Assembly: GCF_017883985.1 (NCBI RefSeq)
Contig: NZ_PRDG01000003.1
Location: forward strand, 278,658 to 342,657
Direction of reading: 5' to 3'
Length of the DNA: 64,000 nt
DNA from: Streptococcus oricebi
GTDB lineage: Bacteria > Bacillota > Bacilli > Lactobacillales > Streptococcaceae
Shown here: piece by piece, positions 10,191 to 20,443 of the stretch
Layout of the letters: each line of letters opens with the position of its first letter
How positions within the stretch are numbered: the stretch's first letter is position 1
Program-made: the position numbers and the translations under genes
Notes under the pieces: generated by a model
What the model was told of the DNA's origin: nothing
The model's input: only the letters and a program-made list of their open reading frames with translations
Database searches by the model: none

Positions 10191-12539
10191 TTATCGACCA
10201 CCTAGAATGGCTGACCAGGCTCTTTGATAGTCGCTGTCTGTACCACCAATTCCAAAACGATAGCTAGTGGTCGGAGCTCCATTTTTGGCCCAGTAGCTGG
10301 TCACGGTCTGACCGCCGACATTAACTTCACGACCATTGATATTGACCTTGCCCGGTTTTTCTCCTGTCGACTTAAGAACTTCTGACTTGACGACGCTAGA
10401 GTCTAAAGCAAATTTCTTATTGACTCCCCAGAGGTTGGGGTCGGCCTGGTGGATGGCATTTACAAGATTGGCCATGTAGCCAGCATTGTTATTATAGCCC
10501 GTCAAAGGAGCCATAGGTGAATTATCATCATGACCAATCCAGCCTCCTAGGGTCAGGTTAGGGGTGGATAGCATCAGCCACATATCACCATTGATATTGG
10601 TTGTCCCAGTCTTACCAATCCAGTCTGCACCAGCTAGACTCCCATTGACCTGGGCCAGACGGGATTTGAAGGTGGTTGTATTACCCGAATTCAGAACTCC
10701 CCGCATCATTTCCTGCATAATGGTCGCTGCAGCTGGACTGTATATCTGAGCAGAGCTATCCTTGTGCTCATAGATTACCTGACCTTTCCTATCTGTGATT
10801 TTGGCCACCATATAGCCCTTTTTGTAGGAGCCATTATTAGCTAGGGTTTGGAAACCATTGGTATGTTGGGCGACAGAAACCTCTATCCCCCCTCCCATAG
10901 GTAGGCTCTCAATGCTATAGTTATCAATATAGTAGCCCATTTTTTCCATATAGTCCTTGACATTGACTCCCTTTTCCTGGAGCAGTTTATAGGTCCAGTA
11001 GGCTGGGATATTCCAAGAGGTATTGAGGGCCTCGGCCAAGTCCATCATGGCTGTCCCCCGACTATCAACGTGCATAATCGGGTCTCCGCTTGAAAAGTTG
11101 GTTGGATAGTTTGAAAGGACACTGGCACTTCCCATCAAGCCCTGGTCAATAGCGATTCCATAAGCCAGGATAGGCTTAATAGTTGATCCTGGAGAACGCT
11201 CTGTATCAAAGGCATGGTTGTTTTGATTGCTAGCATAGTCTCGACCACCAATGAAGCCCAGAATGGCCCCTGTTTTATTGTCCATCAGGACATTCCCTAC
11301 TTCTATCTGCCCTGTTCCATCATCAAGCATAGAGCCAAAGTTTGCCACTGCCTCTTGCATGGCATTATGGACATTCTTATTGATAGTCGTTTTGACCGTA
11401 TAGCCCCCCTCGCTCAATTCTCGAGCGGCCAATTCCTTATAGGCCTTGACAGTCGCATCATTTTTAAGCTCTTGGCGGCTTACATTATCCCGCTGGATCA
11501 GGTAGTCATACATGACGTCTTGAGCCTCGGATAGGGTAGCATAATAGAGATAGCCCTTGGAAGCATTAGAAACATTTTGGCCAGGCAGGAAATCCTGACT
11601 TACATCATAATCCTTGTAAAGATTATACTCCTCTCCAGTCAGGGCACCCGTCCGATACATATTGTAAAGGACATCCTTAGCCCTATCTAGGCCTAAGGCC
11701 ATTTCCTCTGGGCTTTTTTTCTCCCCACTGGCTGTGTAAGGAGAGTAGCTAATAGGACTTTGGGGTAGGCCGGCAATAAAGGCTGCCTGGGGCACCGTCA
11801 AATCCTTGGCCGATTTCCCAAAGAGGCCCTTGGCTGCCTCCTCTACACCTGCTATATTCTGCCCCTTATTATTGCGACCAAAAGGTGAGACATTGAGATA
11901 GGTCGTCAGGATATCATCCTTGGTCATATAACGCTCCAAGGCCAGGGCATCAACAATCTCCGTCGCCTTACGGCTAAAGGTTGGTGCATCCCCCACCACC
12001 TGCTGCTTAATCAACTGCTGGGTCAGGGTAGAACCACCGCTGGATGAGCCAACACCGATAACCGAGCCCAGGGTCGCCCTTAGTACAGCCTTGGGTACGA
12101 CTCCTTTATGGGTCTCAAAATTTTCATCCTCTGTGGCAATCACAGCTTTTTTTACATTTTCTGAAATAGCCGAGCTATCCACAGTCACCCTAAGCAGATC
12201 GCTATCAATACTAGAAATCAAGCTCCCGTCAGCATAAGTCAAATCCGAGATGGCCGAGATATTTTGGACCTTCTTGACCAGGCTTTCCTTATCAGGGACC
12301 TGGACCTTGTCAAAAAGATTGGCCGCGTAACCCAGGGACAAGCCCAGACCAAACAAGCCACCCAAAAAGACCAGGACAAAGGCCACATTAGACAATAACT
12401 TTAGGGTCCGAAGCATGATCGCTCCAATGTCTAAAATGGACCAACCTTCCTGATTTCTTGACTTTCTTTTCTTTTTAGATATATTTTTAGCCAGGTTTCG
12501 CCCTAAGCGCTGGCCCTTTTCTAAAAATTCTTTCCACAT
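10191..12539 (-). CDS. pbp1b: Class A penicillin-binding protein 1B
   Basis: A bifunctional peptidoglycan synthase, 782 residues from the chosen start. A basic cytoplasmic tail ([11 protein letters not shown]) is followed by a membrane segment (about residues 45-75). The GT51 glycosyltransferase carries [10 protein letters not shown] (Glu near 137) and [12 protein letters not shown]. The transpeptidase carries STIK (Ser near 452), SWN (near 508) and KTGTT (near 643). An in-frame GTG at 12557 gives six more residues. I prefer the ATG at 12539 because GAGGA is correctly spaced before it and the GTG falls at the expected transcription start of the 12563-12592 promoter. Divergent from tyrS. Confidence 0.95.
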   Translation of the reverse strand: MWKEFLEKGQRLGRNLAKNISKKKRKSRNQEGWSILDIGAIMLRTLKLLSNVAFVLVFLGGLFGLGLSLGYAANLFDKVQVPDKESLVKKVQNISAISDLTYADGSLISSIDSDLLRVTVDSSAISENVKKAVIATEDENFETHKGVVPKAVLRATLGSVIGVGSSSGGSTLTQQLIKQQVVGDAPTFSRKATEIVDALALERYMTKDDILTTYLNVSPFGRNNKGQNIAGVEEAAKGLFGKSAKDLTVPQAAFIAGLPQSPISYSPYTASGEKKSPEEMALGLDRAKDVLYNMYRTGALTGEEYNLYKDYDVSQDFLPGQNVSNASKGYLYYATLSEAQDVMYDYLIQRDNVSRQELKNDATVKAYKELAARELSEGGYTVKTTINKNVHNAMQEAVANFGSMLDDGTGQIEVGNVLMDNKTGAILGFIGGRDYASNQNNHAFDTERSPGSTIKPILAYGIAIDQGLMGSASVLSNYPTNFSSGDPIMHVDSRGTAMMDLAEALNTSWNIPAYWTYKLLQEKGVNVKDYMEKMGYYIDNYSIESLPMGGGIEVSVAQHTNGFQTLANNGSYKKGYMVAKITDRKGQVIYEHKDSSAQIYSPAAATIMQEMMRGVLNSGNTTTFKSRLAQVNGSLAGADWIGKTGTTNINGDMWLMLSTPNLTLGGWIGHDDNSPMAPLTGYNNNAGYMANLVNAIHQADPNLWGVNKKFALDSSVVKSEVLKSTGEKPGKVNINGREVNVGGQTVTSYWAKNGAPTTSYRFGIGGTDSDYQRAWSAILGGR

Positions 12540-12562
12540 TGTATATATTCCTCGCACTGCCT

Positions 12563-12592
12563 ATTATAGCAAATTTATCCTATTTATTACAA
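12563..12592 (-). promoter_or_regulatory. pbp1b: pbp1b promoter
   Basis: Minus strand TTGTAA, 18-bp spacer, TATAAT. It predicts a transcription start about 20 nt before the ATG at 12539, just room for the GAGGA ribosome binding site, and it decides between the two possible starts. Confidence 0.6.
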
Positions 12593-12640
12593 GGTAGAAG
12601 AAAGGAAGGACTATTTTTAACCATCTTTTAATAAAGTAAA

Positions 12641-12668
12641 TTGCTATTTAGCTATATTATGTTACAAT
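12641..12668 (+). promoter_or_regulatory. tyrS: tyrS promoter
   Basis: TTGCTA, 16-bp spacer, TACAAT, followed by AAGGAG 8 nt before the tyrS ATG. The leader is only about 25 nt, so there is no room for a T-box. Confidence 0.6.
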
Positions 12669-12699
12669 AAGGGATAAGAAACTTTTTAAGGAGCGAAAG

Positions 12700-13956
12700 A
12701 TGCACATTTTTGATGAGTTAAAGGAACGTGGTCTGATTTTTCAGACAACCGATGAAGCCGCCCTGCGCAAGGCCTTGGAAGAAGGAAGCATCTCCTACTA
12801 TTCAGGTTATGATCCAACTGCTGACAGCCTGCACCTAGGTCACCTGGTTCCCATTCTTGTTTTGCGCCACCTACAATTGGCAGGCCACAAGCCCTATCCC
12901 TTGGTCGGTGGAGCAACTGGTCTGATTGGCGACCCTTCTTTTAAAGATAGCGAACGCAGCCTCCAGACCAAGGAAACCGTTGACGGTTGGGTCAAGAGTA
13001 TCCAAGGACAGCTTTCCCGCTTTTTGGATTTTGAAACGGGAGACAACAAGGCCCAAATGGTCAATAACTATGACTGGTTTTCTGATATTAGCTTTATCGA
13101 CTTTCTGCGCGATATCGGCAAGTACTTTACCGTCAACTATATGATGAGCAAGGAATCCGTTAAGAAACGGATCGAAACAGGAATTTCCTATACCGAATTT
13201 GCCTACCAAATTATGCAAGGTTTTGACTTTTACGAGCTCAACCGCAAGCACAATGTGACCCTGCAAATCGGCGGGAGCGACCAGTGGGGCAATATGACTG
13301 CAGGTACCGAGCTGCTCCGCCGCAAGGCCGACAAGACCGGCCACGTCATCACCGTCCCCCTCATTACCGATGCGACTGGTAAGAAATTTGGAAAGTCCGA
13401 GGGCAATGCCGTCTGGTTGGACGCCGATAAAACCTCTCCTTATGAAATGTACCAGTTTTGGATGAATGTCATGGATGCAGATGCTATCCGCTTCCTCAAA
13501 ATTTTCACCTTCCTGAGCTTGGAAGAAATCGAAGAGATTCGCCAACAGTTTGAGGCTGCTCCCCATGAACGCCTGGCCCAAAAAATCTTGGCAAAAGAAG
13601 TGGTCACCCTAGTCCATGGAGCCAAAGCCTACCAAGGCGCCCTCAAGATTACCGAGCAACTCTTTGCAGGAGCAATCAAAAACCTTTCTGTCAAGGAATT
13701 AAAGGAAGGCCTAAAAGGCGTGCCAAACTACCAGGTAAAGGCTGATGACCAGCTAAACCTAGTTGATATCCTCGTAACTGCCGGAGTCGTTTCTTCTAAG
13801 CGTCAAGCTCGGGAGGATATCCAAAACGGAGCCATTTACATCAATGGTGACCGTATCCAAGACCTGGATTACAGTCTAAAGGACAGCGATAAGCTCGAAG
13901 GCCAACTGACCGTTATCCGCCGTGGTAAGAAAAAATACTTTGTTCTCACTTACTAA
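12700..13956 (+). CDS. tyrS: Tyrosyl-tRNA synthetase
   Basis: Attaches tyrosine to tRNA-Tyr. The 418-residue length is normal for the bacterial enzyme. The class I signature HLGH (about residues 48-51), the tyrosine pocket region GGSDQWGN and the KFGKSEG version of KMSKS (about 227-233) are seen. A C-terminal S4-type RNA-binding domain (about 350-410, [19 protein letters not shown]) closes the protein. It starts at ATG 12700 after AAGGAG, is divergent from pbp1b, and is followed by a terminator hairpin. Confidence 0.98.
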   Translation: MHIFDELKERGLIFQTTDEAALRKALEEGSISYYSGYDPTADSLHLGHLVPILVLRHLQLAGHKPYPLVGGATGLIGDPSFKDSERSLQTKETVDGWVKSIQGQLSRFLDFETGDNKAQMVNNYDWFSDISFIDFLRDIGKYFTVNYMMSKESVKKRIETGISYTEFAYQIMQGFDFYELNRKHNVTLQIGGSDQWGNMTAGTELLRRKADKTGHVITVPLITDATGKKFGKSEGNAVWLDADKTSPYEMYQFWMNVMDADAIRFLKIFTFLSLEEIEEIRQQFEAAPHERLAQKILAKEVVTLVHGAKAYQGALKITEQLFAGAIKNLSVKELKEGLKGVPNYQVKADDQLNLVDILVTAGVVSSKRQAREDIQNGAIYINGDRIQDLDYSLKDSDKLEGQLTVIRRGKKKYFVLTY

Positions 13957-13965
13957 TTTACTAAG

Positions 13966-13990
13966 AAAAAACGAGCGCAAGCTCGTTTTC
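13966..13990 (+). terminator. tyrS terminator
   Basis: AAAACGAGC-GCAA-GCTCGTTTT, a perfect 9-bp stem with a tetraloop and T-run directly after the tyrS stop. Some read-through into rlmA is possible, as no separate rlmA promoter is evident in the 18 bp between. Confidence 0.8.
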
Positions 13991-14008
13991 TACTCTAGAG
14001 GAAATCCT

Positions 14009-14848
14009 ATGTTAAGTCCCAAACTCCAGCGTTTTGCTGCCGGCCAGCTCCTCTTTAGCTGCCCCTTATGCCAGCAGGACCTCCAGCTAGTCGACGCCAG
14101 TCTCAAGTGCCCCCAGGGCCATTCCTATGATTTAGCTAAATTTGGCTATGTCAATCTGGCTCCCCAAGCCAAGGTCTCCAATGATTATGACCAGTCTTCC
14201 TTCGAGCAGAGGTCCCTTATTTTGGAGGCTGGTTTTTACCAGCACGTTCTGGACACCATTGTCCTGCATTTAGAAAGACAAAAGAACCTTCATAATCTGC
14301 TAGATATTGGCTGTGGCGAAGGCTACTACGCCCGCCAGCTTCAGAGAAGGTTAACCTCTGACATCTATGCTTTTGATTTATCCAAGGCCTCTGTCCAGCT
14401 AGCTAGCAAGCTTGATTTGTCTCGAACAGTTAAATGGTTTGTAGCTGACCTAGCCCGCCTACCCCTGCAAGACCAGTCTATGGATGCCGTCTTAGACATC
14501 TTTTCCCCTGCCAATTACCAGGAATTTCAGCGGGTCCTAAAAAAAGACGGCCTGCTCTTAAAGGTCATTCCCAATGTTGACCATCTACTAGAAATCAGAC
14601 AGCTAGCCCAAGACCAGCTTAGACAGAAAGACTACTCCAATCAGAAGGTCTTGGAGCATTTTAGTAAGCACTTTGAGCTCCTTGACAAGCAGACAGTCAG
14701 CCGGATCTTCCCCTTAAATGACAACCAACGTCAGGCCTTTCTAGCCATGACGCCCCTACTCTTTCATGTGGACCAGAGCCAAATCGACTGGACCCAACTG
14801 ACAGAAATCACCGTATCAGCCAGCCTCCTACTAGGCCGAGCCAAATAG
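14009..14848 (+). CDS. rlmA: 23S rRNA (guanine-N1)-methyltransferase RlmA
   Basis: A 279-residue SAM-dependent enzyme of the RlmA(II)/TlrB type, which methylates a guanine in helix 35 of 23S rRNA and affects tylosin sensitivity. An N-terminal zinc site (CPLCQQ, then CPQGHSYD, about residues 18-40) precedes the SAM motif LLDIGCGEGYYARQL (about 95-109). The FSPANYQEFQRVLKKDG and MTPLLFHVDQSQIDW segments are characteristic of the family. The frame is open further upstream to 13922, but the ATG at 14009 with GAGG before it and the family N-terminus fix the start. It ends in a bidirectional terminator shared with the converging bgl gene. Confidence 0.92.
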   Translation: MLSPKLQRFAAGQLLFSCPLCQQDLQLVDASLKCPQGHSYDLAKFGYVNLAPQAKVSNDYDQSSFEQRSLILEAGFYQHVLDTIVLHLERQKNLHNLLDIGCGEGYYARQLQRRLTSDIYAFDLSKASVQLASKLDLSRTVKWFVADLARLPLQDQSMDAVLDIFSPANYQEFQRVLKKDGLLLKVIPNVDHLLEIRQLAQDQLRQKDYSNQKVLEHFSKHFELLDKQTVSRIFPLNDNQRQAFLAMTPLLFHVDQSQIDWTQLTEITVSASLLLGRAK

Positions 14849-14923
14849 ATCCAACAGCGCTTGATTTAGGCCCAACTCCTAGAAAAGTCTTTCGCCAAAC
14901 AAGATAAAAAATTCATACAAGAC

Positions 14924-14974
14924 AAGGCCCCTTGGACTTGGAATTGTTTCCCAAGCCCAAGAGGCCTTTATTTA
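14924..14974. terminator. Bidirectional terminator between rlmA and bgl
   Basis: AAGGCC..TTGG..CTTGG pairs with CCAAG..CAAGAGGCCTT. It lies between two converging genes, with T-rich sequence on the plus side and A-rich sequence on the other. Confidence 0.75.
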
Positions 14975-14992
14975 CAGTCTTGCTTTTATTTT

Positions 14993-16444
<1,452 letters not shown>

Positions 16445-16545
16445 TCATTTACCTTATTTATTTTACGATAACTATATTATACTCTATTCTAAATGATAAA
16501 ACTTGCAGAATAACACGATATCCTAATACTATTCTATGATTAGCC

Positions 16546-17178
16546 TTAAATATAGGTCCTCAATTTTTCGGCCAGACGAGCATAGCCGGCAATGGTCAAA
16601 TGAACACCATCAATGGTAAAATCAGCTGCCAGCTGGCCCTTTTCATCTAAGAGGAGGTCATAAAGATTGAGGAAGGAGGCATTGTGATAGTTCTGAACCA
16701 GATCTTGATAGGCCTGATTGAGCGCTTGAATCCGAGCATTGGTTCTAATATAAACCGTATTGCGATAAGCCTCTCCCTCATTAACCGGTAACACCGACAA
16801 GAGATAAATCTGGGTCAGGGGGTAGTCACGCGCAATTTCCTGGATAATCGCCTCTAGATTAGCTAGACTTTCCTTAAGTGCTAGGTCCTCTCCAATATCG
16901 TTGGTCCCAATCAGGATAAAAATCTTATCTAAAGCCTGACCGAAGAGTAAAGAGTCTAAATGCTGACGCAAGAGGTAGGACTTATATGCCCTAATCCCAC
17001 GATTAACCAGCACCTTAGATGTCTTTAGTAACTCGTGCAGGGGAAAGTATTCAACAATCGAATCTCCCAAAAAAATCACAGCTGGCTCCTTGATTGCTAG
17101 AGCATTCAAATCCTCATAATTTTTCTGAATCTGGGCCTGTTCTTTTAAAATCCAATTATCCAATAATTTGACAGCCAT
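16546..17178 (-). CDS. SGNH/GDSL-family hydrolase
   Basis: A 210-residue esterase-like protein. The SGNH blocks are all seen: GDSIVEYF (catalytic Ser, about residue 40), the NRG loop, GTNDIGED, and DGVHLT with the catalytic Asp/His near the C-terminus. No signal peptide or membrane segment is visible, so it is probably cytoplasmic, like platelet-activating factor acetylhydrolase-like streptococcal proteins. The start is set at 17178 (MAVKLLDN) because AGGAG is 8 nt upstream; an ATG six codons earlier overlaps that site. Divergent from busR. Substrate unknown. Confidence 0.85.
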   Translation of the reverse strand: MAVKLLDNWILKEQAQIQKNYEDLNALAIKEPAVIFLGDSIVEYFPLHELLKTSKVLVNRGIRAYKSYLLRQHLDSLLFGQALDKIFILIGTNDIGEDLALKESLANLEAIIQEIARDYPLTQIYLLSVLPVNEGEAYRNTVYIRTNARIQALNQAYQDLVQNYHNASFLNLYDLLLDEKGQLAADFTIDGVHLTIAGYARLAEKLRTYI

Positions 17179-17295
17179 CTTTCCGGCTCCTTTCATTTTC
17201 TTCTTCTAGTATAATACCTTTCGGTAAAAAAAGCACCCTAAAAGATTGCTCAAGGAAATGTCAAAAAGCCCCTTTTCTTTCTGGAACTTTTATAT

Positions 17296-17301
17296 TATAA
17301 T
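17296..17301 (+). promoter_or_regulatory. busR: -10 element and leader of busR
   Basis: TATAAT without a convincing -35. The leader that follows holds GGCTAG-TGACTTT-CTAGCC, a small hairpin containing one AGTGAC (17342-17347), the same half-site as in the busAB operator. Autoregulation is therefore possible. Confidence 0.4.
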
Positions 17302-17379
17302 CGTAACTAGATTTGACTGAAAAGGAAGGTTGCTCAAGGCTAGTGACTTTCTAGCCCTCAAGCTTTAAAGGAGAAGATT

Positions 17380-18030
17380 ATGGCTATTCGTAATAAAAAA
17401 GAAGTTTCTTTCCCCCGCTACCAACAAATCGCCGTAGCAATCGCCGAGCGCATCGTTGATGGTAAATATGCCGTCGGCAGTAAAATCTATGCCCGCTCCA
17501 CCCTGGCTAGCAATTTCAATGTTTCGCCCGAAACAGCCCGCAAAGCCATCAATGTCTTGGTAGATTTGGAAATCATGGAAGTCCGTCATGGTAGTGGCGC
17601 CTATATTTCCTCCAAGGAAAAGGCCAAGCAATTTCTTGAAAGCTATCAAAATGTCAACTCCCTGCAAGACTTGAAAAACAAACTCAACCAAAGCATTAAA
17701 AAACAGGAAGAAGAGTTTGGCAACTTTTCCCAGCTCCTCAATCAACTCTTGACCAGAACCAAGGATATCCAACAGCGCTTCCCCTTCAATCCTTACGAAT
17801 TGGTCCTGACCTCAGAAGCCTTGAACCTAGGAAAAACAATCAATGAGCTCAACATCTGGCACTCTACCGGAGCGACCATCTTGGCTGTTCAACAAGGGGA
17901 GGAATTACTCATTTCACCCGGCCCCTATACCAAACTAGAGAGTGGCCATACCATCTACTTTGTCGGCAGTGAACTCTCTGTCGGTCTCATGCACAACCTC
18001 TTTTTCAATGATAGCAAGGAGGAAGATTAA
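17380..18030 (+). CDS. busR: GntR-type regulator with RCK_C domain, BusR
   Basis: 216 residues: an N-terminal GntR winged helix (about 10-78, with SNFNVSPETARKAINVLVDLEI), a helical linker (about 80-125), and a C-terminal RCK_C/TrkA_C domain (about 135-208, ending GHTIYFVGS). This architecture and the position directly before busAB match BusR of Lactococcus and Streptococcus, a tetrameric repressor of the glycine betaine transporter that uses c-di-AMP as co-repressor bound in the RCK_C domain. It starts at ATG 17380 after AAAGGAG and has its own terminator. The candidate operator lies at 18448-18483, just after the busAB -10. Confidence 0.92.
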   Translation: MAIRNKKEVSFPRYQQIAVAIAERIVDGKYAVGSKIYARSTLASNFNVSPETARKAINVLVDLEIMEVRHGSGAYISSKEKAKQFLESYQNVNSLQDLKNKLNQSIKKQEEEFGNFSQLLNQLLTRTKDIQQRFPFNPYELVLTSEALNLGKTINELNIWHSTGATILAVQQGEELLISPGPYTKLESGHTIYFVGSELSVGLMHNLFFNDSKEED

Positions 18031-18037
18031 GACCTCT

Positions 18038-18113
18038 AAAAAGACCAGAACTAACAGAAAGATTGGGATAACAAGTCCCTGAGTCCTTCTGCTAGATTTG
18101 GTCTTTTTGTTTT
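18038..18113 (+). terminator. busR terminator
   Basis: AAAAAGACCA pairs with TGGTCTTTTT over a loop of about 50 nt and is followed by GTTTT. It separates busR from busAB, so busAB depends on the promoter at 18406. Confidence 0.7.
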
Positions 18114-18192
18114 ATCAGTCTGAACTTCTAAAGCTCAAAACAAGCTTGACTAAGACTAGTCTTAGCAAGGGACCAGCTTCTTTAAGCTGACT

Positions 18193-18300
18193 TTACTTGG
18201 CTTTTCGATAAGCCTGAATGACCTTCAAGGCCCGCTTTCTCGTCTTGATGTTAGGACTCTTCAACTGCCGGTAGGCAGTAGCTAAGGCTATTTTTTCCAT
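18193..18300 (-). CDS. Small basic protein, 35 residues
   Basis: The minus-strand ORF MEKIALATAYRQLKSPNIK... ends ...QAYRKAK, rich in Lys and Arg. AGGAGG lies 6 nt before the ATG at 18300 (another ATG at 18303 is only 3 nt away), and a TTGACT-N17-TATAAT promoter precedes it. I recall similar 35-40-residue ORFs of streptococci sometimes annotated as putative metal homeostasis proteins, but this is memory only and no function is shown. It lies between busR and busAB, on the opposite strand, with its promoter back to back with that of busAB. Confidence 0.7.
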   Translation of the reverse strand: MEKIALATAYRQLKSPNIKTRKRALKVIQAYRKAK

Positions 18301-18347
18301 CATCTTCCTCCTCTCTTGCTTAAGATTTAGAAAAATTTTTCTTTTTT

Positions 18348-18376
18348 ATTATAAACAAAATTACTTAACCAGTCAA
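18348..18376 (-). promoter_or_regulatory. Promoter of the small basic protein gene
   Basis: Minus strand TTGACT (plus AGTCAA 18371-18376), 17-bp spacer, TATAAT (plus ATTATA 18348-18353): near consensus. The -35 lies inside the dyad 18358-18383. Confidence 0.7.
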
Positions 18377-18383
18377 GTAATTT
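18358..18383. promoter_or_regulatory. Perfect dyad between divergent promoters
   Basis: AAATTACTT, 8 bp, AAGTAATTT: a perfect 9-bp inverted repeat covering the -35 of the small-ORF promoter and ending 22 bp before the busAB -35. It fits an operator for an unidentified regulator. Confidence 0.5.
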
Positions 18384-18405
18384 CCCTAGCTTCCAATCTC
18401 CTTAT

Positions 18406-18434
18406 TTGACAAAGTGCCCATACCGTGTTATACT
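18406..18434 (+). promoter_or_regulatory. busA: busAB promoter
   Basis: TTGACA (18406-18411), exactly 17 bp, TATACT (18429-18434). It is the only strong promoter found between busR and busA and implies a leader of about 800 nt. Confidence 0.8.
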
Positions 18435-18447
18435 ATTGTGGTCTCTA

Positions 18448-18483
18448 AAGTGACAACCTTGATTTTAAAATGTGTAGTCACTT
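18448..18483. promoter_or_regulatory. Candidate BusR operator
   Basis: AAGTGAC (18448-18454) and GTCACTT (18477-18483) form a widely spaced inverted repeat starting about 7 bp after the expected busAB transcription start. BusR is known to bind bipartite AGTGAC/GTCACT-type sites. A back-to-back GTCACTAGTGAC lies further down the leader at 18694-18705. Confidence 0.65.
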
Positions 18484-18534
18484 GCGAATTTGAGTGTTCA
18501 GTAAACATTTTTAGGCTAAGGAGCAGTGAAAAAT

Positions 18535-19225
18535 CAGAGCATTGCCTTTCGCAATAGCCATGAAGCAGTCTGTCGACGGGCTCGGTATCTTACTAATTGA
18601 ACACGGGCTAAAATCCTAGTAAAAAAGACTCGCTTGCCTTGCTTAATCGAAGCGGTGCTAGAGTTGCGCAGTAGCTGTCTGCTAGTTGCCATCGTCACTA
18701 GTGACTTGCCACCTAGCTAGGCAGCTTTGCCTAGGTTTCGCAACGAAATTCTAGCGAATTTCTGCTCAGCCTGATATTTTTCCGTAGCCCTTGCGAGTTT
18801 TACTCGCTTAGGGATATGGATGCTGGCGAGAGGAACTCTCGCGCAGTGCTCTCGTTTTTCGACATTTTACAAGCAAAACGATAATTTTTGCTTATAAAAT
18901 TAATGCAGACTGTAGAAAGGACACGCTAGTGGCTTTCGTTTCAGAGCATTGCCTTTCGCAATAGCGATGAAGCAGTCTGCTAACGCCCTTTGTATCTTGT
19001 AATTGAACACGGGCTAAAAGCTCGGAAAATAGATAAATCTTCCTAGAAGCTGGAGCTTCTTCGTTAGATTTCCTAATTTTCAGTCGCTTTTTATACGCCC
19101 TTTGTATCTTATAATTGAACACGCCCTAAAAACTTTGAAAAAAAGATAAATACTCCTAGGAGCTGGGGCTCCGTCGTCGTATTTCCTATTTTTTCTTCGT
19201 TTTCTTTACGGGCTTTGTATCTTAT
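18535..19225 (+). repeat. Nested repeat array forming the busAB leader
   Basis: Units with the core gggc-TTTGTATCTT...TTGAACACg-CCC are stacked here. Starts of the acgccc/acgggc-TTTG core lie at 18983, 19095 and 19208 (periods 112 and 113 bp), with a further degenerate junction near 18575-18605. A separate 40-bp segment at 18535 recurs at 18942 (one change in the first 38 bp). The last unit (19116-19225) shares both ends with the rpoB leader element. Several hairpins are embedded, for example CCCTTGCGAGT/ACTCGC..AGGG and GCGAGA/TCTCGC. No ORF here has a ribosome binding site. Confidence 0.75.
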
Positions 19226-19240
19226 TTAAGGAGTTATTTT

Positions 19241-20431
19241 TTGTATAAGTTAGAAGTTAGTCATTTGACTAAAATATTTGGTAAAAGGCAAAAGCAGGCC
19301 TTAGAAATGGTCCAAGAGGCCAAAAATAAAACGGAAATTTTGGAGAAAACCGGGGCTACGGTTGGGGTTTATGATGTCAACTTTCAGGTCAAGGCTGGCG
19401 AAATTTTCGTGATTATGGGCTTGTCAGGTAGTGGGAAATCTACCTTGATTCGTCTTCTCAATCGACTAATTGACCCAACTTCTGGTGATATTTTTATCGA
19501 CGGGCAAGATGTAGCCAAGATGAATGAAGAGGAATTACGGGAAGTCCGTCGTCATAAGATTAACATGGTCTTCCAAAACTTCGGTCTCTTCCCCCATCGG
19601 ACTATTTTAGAAAATACGGAATTTGGTTTAGAGGTTAGGGGCGTTGAGCAGGAAGAACGGACCCGCTTGGCTGAGCAGGCCTTGGAAAATTCTGGTCTAC
19701 TGGCCTTTAAGGATCAGTATCCGGACCAATTATCCGGAGGAATGCAACAACGGGTCGGCCTAGCACGCGCCCTAGCCAACAATCCTGATATTCTCTTGAT
19801 GGACGAGGCCTTCTCTGCCTTAGACCCCCTCATTCGTCGGGAAATGCAAGATGAACTCTTAGACTTGCAAGCTGAACAAGAAAGAACCATTATCTTCATC
19901 ACCCATGACCTTAATGAGGCCCTAAGAATCGGAGACCGCATTGCCATTATGGCTGACGGTCAGATTATGCAAATTGGGACGGGTGAAGAAATCTTAACCA
20001 ATCCTGCTAATGACTTCGTGCGAGAATTTGTCGAAGATGTAGACCGCTCCAAGGTCCTAACTGCTCAAAATATCATGACCAGTCCCTTAACGACCAATAT
20101 CGATATTGACGGTCCGACCGTTGCTCTTAACCGGATGAAAAAAGAAGAGGTCAGCATGCTTCTGGCAGTAGACCGCAAAAGACATCTTAAGGGGAGTTTG
20201 ACCGCCGAGGCTGCCAGAGATGCCCGCAAGCAACATTTGGCCCTGGCCGAGGTTATCGATAAAAATGTCCGTAAGATTGATCCAGATACCCTGATTACCG
20301 ATATTTTCCCCTTGATTTACGACTCACCAGCTCCTATGGCTGTGGTCAATAAAGAGGATAAACTCATCGGTGTTATTATCAAGGGACGGGTGATTGAAGC
20401 CTTGGCTAATACCAATGATGCTGAGGAATAG
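19241..20431 (+). CDS. busA: Glycine betaine ABC transporter, ATP-binding subunit
   Basis: 396 residues, the ATPase that powers osmoprotectant uptake (BusAA/OpuAA type). It starts with TTG at 19241, 7 nt after AAGGAG. The family insertion [13 protein letters not shown] precedes Walker [10 protein letters not shown] (60-68). The signature LSGGMQQR and Walker [13 protein letters not shown] follow, and the C-terminal part (about 280-396) holds two CBS modules, which in this family sense ionic strength. It lies 12 bp before busB. Repression by BusR with c-di-AMP is expected; release under osmotic upshift would raise import. Confidence 0.93.
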   Translation: MYKLEVSHLTKIFGKRQKQALEMVQEAKNKTEILEKTGATVGVYDVNFQVKAGEIFVIMGLSGSGKSTLIRLLNRLIDPTSGDIFIDGQDVAKMNEEELREVRRHKINMVFQNFGLFPHRTILENTEFGLEVRGVEQEERTRLAEQALENSGLLAFKDQYPDQLSGGMQQRVGLARALANNPDILLMDEAFSALDPLIRREMQDELLDLQAEQERTIIFITHDLNEALRIGDRIAIMADGQIMQIGTGEEILTNPANDFVREFVEDVDRSKVLTAQNIMTSPLTTNIDIDGPTVALNRMKKEEVSMLLAVDRKRHLKGSLTAEAARDARKQHLALAEVIDKNVRKIDPDTLITDIFPLIYDSPAPMAVVNKEDKLIGVIIKGRVIEALANTNDAEE

Positions 20432-20443
20432 AGAGGTGTTACT

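Noticed and set aside
12540..12557. GTG at 12557 as the pbp1b start
   Set aside because: It falls at the expected transcription start; the ATG at 12539 has the ribosome binding site.
12669..12699. T-box riboswitch before tyrS
   Set aside because: The promoter leaves a leader of only about 25 nt and no T-box sequence is seen.
17385..17392. TATTCGTA as a reverse cin-box
   Set aside because: It lies inside the first codons of busR and faces away from any competence gene; chance match.
18892..19122. 76-codon minus-strand ORF in the repeat array
   Set aside because: It has no ribosome binding site and is made of repeat sequence; better explained as chance in the busAB leader.
18983..19225. Tandem repeats with about 112-bp period as a CRISPR array
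   Set aside because: Units are long, only three to four, similar along most of their length, and have no short repeat/unique spacer pattern or cas genes nearby.
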